From Thermomucor indicae-seudaticae (taxonomy: Eukaryota; Mucoromycota; Mucoromycetes; Mucorales; Lichtheimiaceae): 64,000 bases of DNA. The notes under the pieces were generated by a model, which saw nothing but the letters and a program-made list of their open reading frames with translations, had not been told where the DNA came from and searched no databases. Position 1 is the stretch's first letter. Each line of letters starts with the position of its first letter. Made by a program: the position numbers and the translations under genes. This document shows, piece after piece, positions 56,381 to 64,000 of this stretch. Location: the NCBI GenBank assembly GCA_000787465.1, contig JSYX01000086.1, positions 1 through 64,000 on the forward strand, in the 5' to 3' direction.

Positions 56381-57507
56381 CCTCTTGGCCAGTTGTCTCG
56401 ACCATCTTCAATCAACGCGGAGATGCGAAAGCAGAGGTACGATTATGGTGCCCCTGGCAATCAGCGCGGGCCTCAGGGCAAAGATGATTTGCAATGTCTC
56501 ACTTTAATTGACAGTGGAACATCTCGATCTTCTGTTTCAGAACGATGAACGCGTAGATCACACATCAGTTGGCAACAATTAGCTTACGTCTGATTGTTGT
56601 CGCGACATTAAGCATTTATGCTCTACAAGTGAATGGTGGTCAGTGCACTGTGTAGCATGCGATTCCGCTTTCCGCGATTCCCAGGTTGAACAGATTTCTG
56701 GCGGAAGTAAGCCGATCCCGAAGTCCAGAATGTCAGTTCCCACAGCTTGGTTCAAGCGCGTCATAGCACTATCAGTCCTTTCCGACTCTCTTGCGTTTCT
56801 ATAGCTTATAAGACTTGAGAAAATGTTATGGGTCAATTTGGTAGTTACGAACTTTGATAATAAATATTTGATTTATCGAGCCGACATAGGGAGAAAATGC
56901 CCCGGTACTGTTGCTTCTGCTGGCGCGAACACAGCCGCAAGAACGCGCCAAGCCGAGACGGGCATACAGGAGATAAATCAGCACGGCGCGGGACCTGAGT
57001 GGCGGAATATCCGTGGGCTCGAGAACGCGGATAAAGAATTGTGCAAGGTTGTCATGGAAGATAAGTAAACAAGTTAAGATGAAGTCTTGATTTCAGCAAT
57101 TTAGCTTGAAAGGTACATCATCCGCTATATATAAAACTTTGTACGAGCCATTTCTACAATCTGGCATATGATGGTCGCTTTCACCGAAGGACTTTGAAGG
57201 ATGCCACGAGACTTTCCCAAAAAGGACCCCGGCAATACTCAGAAGGCGCGCGCGATTTCAAACGCGATCTCTTATTGCCGACTCTGTCGTGTTTCTGCCG
57301 CAGGATGTGCTTCCAAGGGCAGCTTTGCGCTTGACGCGTTATGTTAAATGTTGAATACTACCCGTATAACAAAAGAATGATGGATGTGTTTATTATGTTG
57401 CACTGAGAAGTCTGAATGAAATGATGATAGAAGGATATGGATAAAGAGAGTCAAGGATGTTGTGTGAAAAGGAAATAGAAAGGAGAATAATAATGCATTA
57501 ATTGTAA
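56381..57507. other. 1.1-kb intergenic region
   Basis: No supported gene. ORFs at 56579-56836 (minus) and 56823-57068 (plus) have no recognisable content. The right end is the SGF29 3' UTR. Confidence 0.4.
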
Positions 57508-58862
57508 TCATTTGGACTTGGGCATCTCCAAGACATGTTCAGGCATTACGTATTTCACTTCGTTGTTGTCGTCTTCAAACTGTACCTTGTAATTTCCAGC
57601 TGAACTGATGTCCTTGTTCTAGGTTGTTTTGTGAGCATATGAAACATGCGAGAACTGTTACCATTCTTTCTACTTGCCTTGTTTGGAGGTAGTACCACAG
57701 TAGCTTTATAGAAGCATGTTGTCCCAGGATACAAAGCTAGAACATCCTGGCCTATGCCAAATTCCGGTAATTGTTTTGTTTCATGGCTGTCTGGCACGGG
57801 AATCACATTGCGTGGTGGAAGCAGATATCGTCTAATCCAGTTGAGCGCATACTCCTCTGCCGATCTATCACATGACTTACTGTCTCTCTCCAAACTCGTC
57901 CTGGTCAACATCTTCGACTCTGTACCTAAATCACCAAAGCTTGAGATTTATGAAAGCCTTAACAGCTGCGGAACTTGTCGATACTTACTTGTTCTTATCG
58001 GGGTGGAAACTTATAACTACTGCAAGAATCCATTCTTCATTCTTGTCCTTTTGCTTTGGTTGCTTTGCAGCCACCTATAAAACGCCGAGTTTGGTACGCA
58101 TATTCTTTTCTTGCACGCAAAAAGAAAGAAATCAGCATACCGAGGTGCCCGGCGGTATAATGTCACTGCCAGACATTGTTCGAAAATCGTTAGTAATAGG
58201 CTAATCATATCCTGTCTGCTTTCCTTACGTTTTAGCCCTCTTTGACAATGCGCCACCAGGAGACGAGCTGCAGATCTTCAAGTCGTCTACTTCTGCTGTT
58301 TTCCGTTTCTTTCTCTTTTGTTCTATGCATGTTTAGCGCTAAGTATCGTCATCTTCCTTTTTCCATCTTTGTCAAAGGGCTAACCATGACTATTTTCTGA
58401 AGCTTCCCGCAGAGCGATCAAGACTGACACTTTCTCAATGATATCACTGATAGTTCTAGAAACATAAAATCTCTTGAATCGCATCATTTCCCACGCGAAA
58501 TGAAAAGAAATGTATTGCTTGATACCTCGCTTCTTGAGTCGAAAGCTCAATTCCACTCTGATAATATTCCTTGAGACGCTGCGACAAGCTCAAGGAGATA
58601 CCTGTTTTTGCAGAATGGTTGATGTTAGGCCTTTCTAATACACTTTTTATTGTAAAATAGAAGCGGCCATGCTATATCTGTTACCTTCTTCAAAGTTGAC
58701 ACTAAGGTGAATCTTATTAATGTTACTTAATACTGCCTCGGTCTCTTTCTGTATTCGCTCGAGGTCTCCAAGTGACGTGCAGATCTGCTTCCAAAGACTC
58801 AGTTCTTCATTCGTCTCTTCTAGCGACGCTGACCGCGATGTCCGTGATTTGCGATCCATCAT
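57508..58862 (-). CDS. SGF29: SAGA-associated factor 29 (SGF29), tandem Tudor reader
   Basis: The start at 58862 (MMDRKSRTSRSASLEETNEE) leads into a helical N terminus (LSLWKQICTSLGDLERIQKE). The C-terminal tandem Tudor domain has VIPVPDSHETKQLPEFGIGQ, DVLALYPGTTCFYKATVVLP, then after an intron NKDISSAGNYKVQFEDDNNE and KYVMPEHVLEMPKSK. The ALYPxTTxFYxATV block and the FEDD loop are the SGF29 hallmarks; the Tyr and Phe residues line the H3K4me2/3 pocket. SGF29 recruits SAGA (and in animals ATAC) to methylated H3K4. About six exons are needed. It is not certain whether the exons near 58500-58640 are all used, so the middle of the protein is less secure. Confidence 0.88.
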
Positions 58863-60809
58863 TGGTGCTAGTTCCACGTGCAAAAGCTAAAATTACCGAA
58901 ACGAAGAGAGTAAAGACGGAAGTTTCACAAATAAGAAGTGGGATATTAATCCTTCCTTATAAAGGGTTCTTAAAGTGTGCGAGGAGGGTACTTCTTCCAC
59001 GCTTGATAATTAAGATTCCGCGGTGCAAATCACCATGGAGAGGCACAGAAGGCCCAATCATTTCCCTGCTTGATCTGCAGTTGCTGCAAAAATTAAGCTT
59101 TCCGAGAATAGTTGACAAACATAAAGGGACTCTGGAAGCATGCGCATGCAAATTTGGGCACTCTGCCATTGTGTTTGGTCTCATTATCGAACGCATAAAC
59201 AAAGTGAACAATTTTTGGGCTTCCATCAGTTGTTTTTGTGATTACAACGGAAGCTACAACCAGCATCTATCCAACAACTCGTCGAACACTGCAGTATTCG
59301 CGCGGCTATGAATTTATTATCGACATTGTTACGAAGATAACATTATCACCACAACTAACGAGAAGCTCGTTCACAAGATTTAATAACGTGTCATATAGGG
59401 CAATACTACTTATTCCTTGCGCTTTTCTGTTCACGGAGTTCCCGAGCTATCCCTTCGGATCAATATAACATGAACGTCTGGTGCTGTAGGTTATTAACCC
59501 GTATTAACTGTGTTCGAGAAGCTCCAGGCTTAGAAAATATCCTTTCAACGACTTATCACAATTCCTTGAACATAAGCGTCTTGTTGTGCGAGAAGACGGA
59601 CTCTTGTCTTCGAGCGAAAGAGAAGAAAATATCTGAGGTTGCTTTTGCTCGTCAAAAGTCAATAGAGCAAGTCAGTCATTTGTTTGCCATGATGCTTACA
59701 GTTCCCCGGGTGCCCGCACGGCACGCTGCAAGAAACACATGTTTGAGGGCATCGGCCTATACTGCGTCGATCGGGCTAGGAAGCGGGTCGCTTGCTCTTG
59801 GTCAATTGTCCCAGCCCGTATAGCATAAAGGGGGTTCTTCGTTCTCGTCCCGCAGACGAACCGGAATTGGACCATGTTGGGAGCCGATCTTCTCTAATTA
59901 AGATTATTGGTTTCCTACCGGCTCATTTGTACCATTATAGTCTTTATTACTTGCACTTTTCCGCTTGGTCCGGACTTGGCGCTCTATCCGTGAGTGGCCG
60001 AGGATGCCTCGTCGATTCTGATTCTATCGCGGCGACCACCCACAGCAGTGGAAGCGTGCGCGCTGCGACCTTTGGCAGTGACGGCGGTGACACGCCGATA
60101 AAGCAAGACGGCTTGTCTTTCCGTTTTCTGTGCGACAAGACCTTGTTTCGCATACTCAATTGAAGAGATCCAGACAGGTGAAGCCTTGAGACATAAGACC
60201 AGACGCCCACATGGCCAGTAGTCGACGCTTTTAACCAGCGTAAAAGGCGAGATAACAGCGGCCTGAGGTCCGGTCCTCTGGAACAAAATAGAAAAGCAAT
60301 AGAAAGCAGTCAGAAGGGTTATCCGGTCTATTTTATGCGGTCTTCGTTCTTGTCATCATAACTATCATGCTTTTGCTTGGCGCAACTGGATCTTCACTTG
60401 TTACCGAGGATGAAAGACAGCCAGTCTGCTCGCAGGCTTAGTGCAAATAAACGTCGTGAAGACGGGCCGGTAAGTCTAATTCCTACTTCAGTCAGGAGCC
60501 AGTTTTTTCAAAGATGGTCTACGATGTGAAAGTAAACGCTGATATAGTCAAGATTCAAGATAAAACTACAATATACGGCACTTGCTTCTTTCCTGAAAAC
60601 CATGCAAAATATTAGGTCGGTTCATCTGATGACTGCATACCTGATAAGCCCTGATTCCCTCCAGATATACAGAAAAGAAACGATGATTAAACAGCACGAA
60701 AAGTTACGTGAAGGTCGGTGCTCAGTTTGCAAATTTGGAAGATACAAGATATGAACGGCTTTTATTAGTCAATGACTATTAGCAAGGTTTATGGTATGTA
60801 CAGGATCCG
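58863..60809. other. 1.9-kb intergenic region, no recognisable gene
   Basis: Long but unsupported ORFs lie here (58772-59311 plus, 59470-59823 plus, 59984-60286 minus). The minus-strand frame at 59984-60286 (VISPFTLVKSVDYWPCGRLV and KQGLVAQKTERQAVLLYRRV) reads somewhat like protein but has no motif and could be a decayed fragment. The SGF29 promoter should be at the left. Confidence 0.35.
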
Positions 60810-61382
60810 CTAGATAGATAGGCTTTCCACTTCTGCCAGTGCCTTTTTCAGCTCTTCGCTTTCTTGATCAAATCGTAGGCCGGTCTGGAAAGCATCGGCT
60901 GCTTCTTCTGCTCGTCTCATGGCCGACAACGCTTTGCCTTTCCGGAACCAGCCTTTGCTCCACTCACGTTTCAGACGTGTGACCATTTCCGCATCTACAA
61001 GCGCGTCAACATAGTTTTTGAGCGCCAAATGGGCAGCGGACCGATTACTCAGAATAGCAGACAGTTCTTCGCGCACAAACTGGAACGCAAGTGGTTCCCA
61101 CAGTGGTCTCGACCAAGAGAGATCGACTGCCATGGTATAATATCGAATGGCTTCTTGGTAATTGCCTGACTTGAAGTATTTGTTGCCTTCTTCTTTGAGT
61201 CGATTGACTTGGGCACTGCGGACAGGATTGGGTGCATTGGGGGGTGGTAATTCTTTGACTTGCTTTAACGTTGCTGCGAGGGCATTGTGACTAGTCCAGT
61301 CGACGTTACATTTGGCACACTTTTCATTGTTGTGGTCCTTGCAGAGGACTTTTTCGCCATCGCTTGAAATTATGACTTCCAT
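60810..61382 (-). CDS. SEC72: SEC72-like ER translocation protein (TPR, 190 aa, intronless)
   Basis: The start is ATG 61382 (MEVIISSDGEKVLCKDHNNE); longer readings need a non-ATG start. A Cys/His pair set near the N terminus (VLCKDHNNEKCAKCNVDWTS) is typical of Sec72-type proteins. TPR repeats follow: RLKEEGNKYFKSGNYQEAIR and YYTMAVDLSW, then LSAILSNRSAAHLALKNYVD and ALVDAEMVTRLKREWSKGWF, then GKALSAMRRAEEAADAFQTG. Sec72 sits on the cytosolic face of the Sec63 complex and binds Hsp70/Ssb and post-translational substrates for SRP-independent import into the ER. The protein is slightly short for Sec72, but both parts are present. No membrane helix, as expected. Confidence 0.87.
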   Translation of the reverse strand: MEVIISSDGEKVLCKDHNNEKCAKCNVDWTSHNALAATLKQVKELPPPNAPNPVRSAQVNRLKEEGNKYFKSGNYQEAIRYYTMAVDLSWSRPLWEPLAFQFVREELSAILSNRSAAHLALKNYVDALVDAEMVTRLKREWSKGWFRKGKALSAMRRAEEAADAFQTGLRFDQESEELKKALAEVESLSI

Positions 61383-62040
61383 GGTAGTAATGGGTATGAA
61401 AAAGAGAAAGCAGGAGGCGTACCTTGTGGAACTAAACGATTGGACGTTTGATTTTTTTAAAGCAGCGACCATTGAAACAGCAGCATGACAGTAACACTGA
61501 GGCTGCATTACTGGTGCAGACAGCACGCTCAGCTGCTGTCTGCTCAGGAAGGGCTTGGATTCCAGTAGACAATATAAAGTTCTGTTATTTCGAACAATTG
61601 CCAGAGTTCTCGGCCTGCTGTACCTTGGCAAACGCCGAAGGTTGCGTTGTTCGCACGCTGTGATGATTTATTTGTGGTGTGTACAGCAATGATGACCTCT
61701 GAACTATCGCACAAAGACTGGCAGCTATCCAATATTGGGGTTTTCTGCGAGCAGACTTGGATTATCCCTTACTTATTTGAAGTTTGTTTTATCGTATATC
61801 ATCCATACGTACAGGATCAAGCAGTAATGTCGACAAATGCACAATATGTGACGGACGATGGCCATACTGTGTCAGAACGTGGACGGTATCATTCTAGCAA
61901 ATGTCTACGCGGCCATCGGTTAACTTGGCCTCTTGGTGCACGATCGATATATAGTCCGGGTCAAAAAGGTGCAAACAATTGGGAAGTTTTCTGCATTCGC
62001 GAATCAGTACTCGAGTTTTCTTTTAATACCACTTCCACTC
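61383..62040. other. Intergenic: SEC72 promoter
   Basis: Overlapping ORFs at 61448-61663, 61647-62066 and 61544-61732 show no recognisable content. The right portion may belong to the transposon-derived region that follows. Confidence 0.35.
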
Positions 62041-62046
62041 ATCACC

Positions 62047-62521
62047 ATGCCATTGTCGCCATTTAAACGCTCTCCTGCACCAATTACTTGCAGCGAGTGC
62101 CTCTTGCTAATGTCCGTTCAGGCATTCCTTTCAGAACAGAGCGAGGGTGGTAGCTCTCACACCGAGCTCTCTCTCCGCGAACTTCTAGCTGATGCCGCTG
62201 GCGTTGGATTGAGCACAGCAGAAAAGGCCAATAACTTCGTCAGAAACAAGAAAGAGCCGAAGAAAATGAGCACGATAGGTCGGCCCAAGAAGTCCCTTTC
62301 CAGAGTTTACCAGCCAAAAGGGTAGACATGACTATACTGAAGTTTGGAGCTCGATGCTCCTATTCTAATGCGAGAGGCAGAGAAAACCGGGAAATCTTTC
62401 GTCTACAGTGGAACTGATTATGGACTATGTGTTCTTTCGACCACTACGGCTGTGTCAGAAGGAAGAATAAGATATCACTTCGACCTATATAACCGTTTCT
62501 AGGTCCTTGCAGGAATTCAAG
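62047..62521 (+). pseudogene. Transposon-derived frames: HTH-like segment plus broken downstream frame
   Basis: 62047-62325 encodes MPLSPFKRSPAPITCSECLL and then LSLRELLADAAGVGLSTAEK with ANNFVRNKKEPKKM and IGRPKKSLSRVY. This is a helix-turn-helix-like pattern followed by a Gly-Arg-Pro-Lys linker, as in the DNA-binding part of Tc1/IS630-type transposases. In another frame, from about 62370, REAEKTGKSFVYSGTDYGLC and STTTAVSEGRIRYHFDLYNR continue, with a TAG at 62500-62502. A GTAAGCAG follows at about 62525. The two frames do not join cleanly and there is an internal stop, so I regard it as a decayed element fragment. The family is not certain. Confidence 0.4.
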
Positions 62522-62561
62522 AAGGTAAGCAGAAAGTGTCGTCTTCTATGCAGATGTAGCC

Positions 62562-63617
62562 ATGACTGAGCGCTTAACGACAGACGCCGCCGATACCGCA
62601 GAATTAAATGAGGGCGATGACCATATGGCTGATTTTGATCCAAAGGATGCAGAAGCCCTGGTCGAAAGGACCTTGGCAGCTGAATCAGAATATTCGCAAG
62701 CTGTGAGGAAGGAAGGATCTGTGATGGACGTAGATACGTCACAGGAAGTATTTCTGGCGTTGCCATCTTTGTAAAAAGAAAAGAGGGCTTTATGTCAATT
62801 CCGTGTTTGAAAACACGAACCTGAAGGCAACTCAACTATTAGAATTGATGTTTTATTGGTGGCAAGGTAGGTACTCCAACATTTTCAGTGCTTTTTGATT
62901 AATAAAGATCATAGGGACACACACCGTTCATAACCGCGCAACAAACCGGTATTACGCGGAAGGCAGCATCGAAGATTTATGATCGTTTCAGACAAGCGAT
63001 CGTCGAATGGATAGACTTCGACGATAACAACTGGGACTTCATGATCGGTGGCCCAGGCAAAATCGTCGAAGTCGATGAAGCAAAATTTGGAAAACGCAAA
63101 TACAACAAAGGCGGTATGATAAAAAGCATTACATGATTTTCGACTCAGAGATTGACATTATGCAATAGCAAGCAGAAAGGGAATCTAGATCGTTGGTGGG
63201 TACGGACGTGGTAGTAACACACCATGCTTCTTTATGCTACCCGTTCAAAACAGAAACATTACACGATATAATCAAGAAGTACGTCCTCCCGGGGCCGATA
63301 GTAACGACGGACTGCTGGAGAGGATACAGCGATCTTGAAGGTAAGACGCATAGATATGTATACAGATCGTGTTTCTCACCGCGTTTATAGGTGAAGGCTA
63401 TATCCATCAGACCGTAAACGATAAGCAAACATTCAAAGATCCTACGACTGGGGCTTACACGAGCTCCATTGAGGGTTATGGGACCCATACATGCAAGTTT
63501 ATGCCGCCTCTGAAAAAAGATGATGAGCAATACGGGGCATACTTGATAGAATTTATGTTTAGAAAAAGATACTGTAATAATTTGGCAGAACAGCTTATTG
63601 AAGCGATCAAGTATTGA
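62562..63617 (+). mobile_element. Merlin/ISXO2-like (IS1595-type) DNA transposon, transposase gene, intron-bearing, damaged
   Basis: 62562-62774 encodes an acidic 70-residue piece (MTERLTTDAADTAELNEGDD) and may be unrelated. The transposase proper starts near LELMFYWWQ (62840-62870). After a gap it continues with TPFITAQQTGITRKAASKIY (from 62925), WDFMIGGPGKIVEVDEAKFG (KRKYNKG follows), then an intron (63113 to about 63170). Next come ERESRSLVGTDVVVTHHASL, HDIIKKYVLPGPIVTTDCWR and GYSDLE, a second intron (GTAAGA..TTTATAG, 63342-63390), then EGYIHQTVNDKQTFKDPTTG, AYTSSIEGYGTHTCKFM and GAYLIEFMFRKRYCNN. Acidic residues of EVDE and TTDCW fit the ISXO2/Merlin catalytic DDE pattern. The usual VEGxWVLGG block after KYNKG is missing. 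The first intron joint does not keep frame, so the copy is probably inactive. Terminal repeats were not found. Confidence 0.75.
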
Positions 63618-64000
63618 TGATAAAGAAGTGTTTTTTCTAAAGTAACTAAACCTTTTAAAACGTCCCTCGGGCTACTCAGCTGTCGCAGAAAGCTTGAATG
63701 AAACCACATCATATGTATGCTAATGACGTAGATAAAACATGAATGATAGCTAGCTGTATACTGTTATACCCTATGCTTCTCCTTGAGGGGTTTCTGACTC
63801 CTACTTTCCACGTATTTTTAGGTCAAGAGTGCAGTAGTTGCAGAGAAGTAGCGAGCTCCTTCGAACTTTCTGCATTAAAGGTTCAAAAACCACTTAGATC
63901 ACAGCGGGCGTTCCTACATCAATATCATACGTCCCCATTTCTATTTCTGACCCTCGGACAACGCCATCAAATTCGCTCATTTATTTTGCTTCGCTTACAG
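63618..64000. other. Right edge of window, non-coding
   Basis: No supported gene. The 3' end of the Merlin-like element may lie here, but no terminal inverted repeat pair was identified. Confidence 0.35.

Noticed and set aside
58772..59311. 179-codon plus-strand ORF
   Set aside because: It overlaps the SGF29 start on the other strand, has no recognisable domain and an erratic composition.
59984..60286. Minus-strand frame that reads somewhat protein-like
   Set aside because: No recognisable motif, no ATG-led structure and no continuation on either side.
1..64000. Secondary-metabolite or defence gene cluster
   Set aside because: Only one P450 and one reductase occur, far apart; no synthase, efflux or cluster regulator is present.

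Overview
This window looks like nuclear DNA of a filamentous fungus, most probably an early-diverging Mucoromycota (Mucorales-type) genome. The genes are compact and rich in short introns of about 50-70 bp with GT..AG (twice GC..AG) borders, TATA boxes lie close to several starts, and intergenic gaps are typically 0.3-2 kb. The protein set (kinesin-4-like motors, a SAGA subunit, a GH17 glucanase, a GPI-type wall protein, a KGG/Con-10 stress protein, a Tubby-like protein, Merlin/ISXO2 and Tnp2-like transposases) fits such a fungus. The species assignment is inference. I recognised no rRNA, tRNA or CRISPR.

Layout. 0-10 kb: a small MITE, a KGG stress protein, a cytochrome P450, a NIPA-type Mg transporter, an unrecognised small ORF and a two-HKD phospholipase D, the genes all on the minus strand. 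10-24.7 kb: a calmodulin-like protein (+), an LTE1-like RasGEF (-), oligosaccharyltransferase subunit OST3/6 (-), a decayed Tnp2/CACTA-like transposon (+), a second calmodulin-like protein (-), a D-xylose-reductase-type aldo/keto reductase (+) and ribosomal protein uS5/RPS2 (-). 24.7-32.4 kb: a decayed coding remnant, then three minus-strand genes: a divergent CDK1-like kinase, the SSU-processome subunit UTP5/WDR43 and the 25S rRNA methyltransferase BMT5. 32.7-49.1 kb: two large kinesin-4-like genes on the same strand flanking a GATA-type plus PHD zinc-finger gene. 50.8-61.4 kb: a low-complexity repeat protein, a Tubby-like protein, a GPI-anchored protein, a GH17 beta-1,3-glucanase, SGF29 and SEC72, all minus. 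61.9-64 kb: transposon-derived frames ending in an intron-containing Merlin/ISXO2-type transposase (+).

How the genes fit together: most are independent housekeeping genes. Loose themes are ribosome production (RPS2, UTP5, BMT5), microtubule/cell cycle (two kinesins, CDK, LTE1-like RasGEF), secretory pathway and cell wall (OST3/6, SEC72, GH17, GPI protein) and calcium/phosphoinositide signalling (two EF-hand proteins, PLD, Tubby-like). I see no metabolic cluster and no convincing wholly new multi-gene system. The most unusual items are the CDK1-like kinase with a PVTAMRE helix and a DLG motif, the kinesin-4-like pair around a GATA/PHD regulator, the scrambled Tnp2 remnant, the Merlin copy with a shortened catalytic block, and the tandem-repeat protein at 50.8-52.0 kb. 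Gene spans run from start to stop codon and include introns. Exon borders are given where I worked them out by reading frame.
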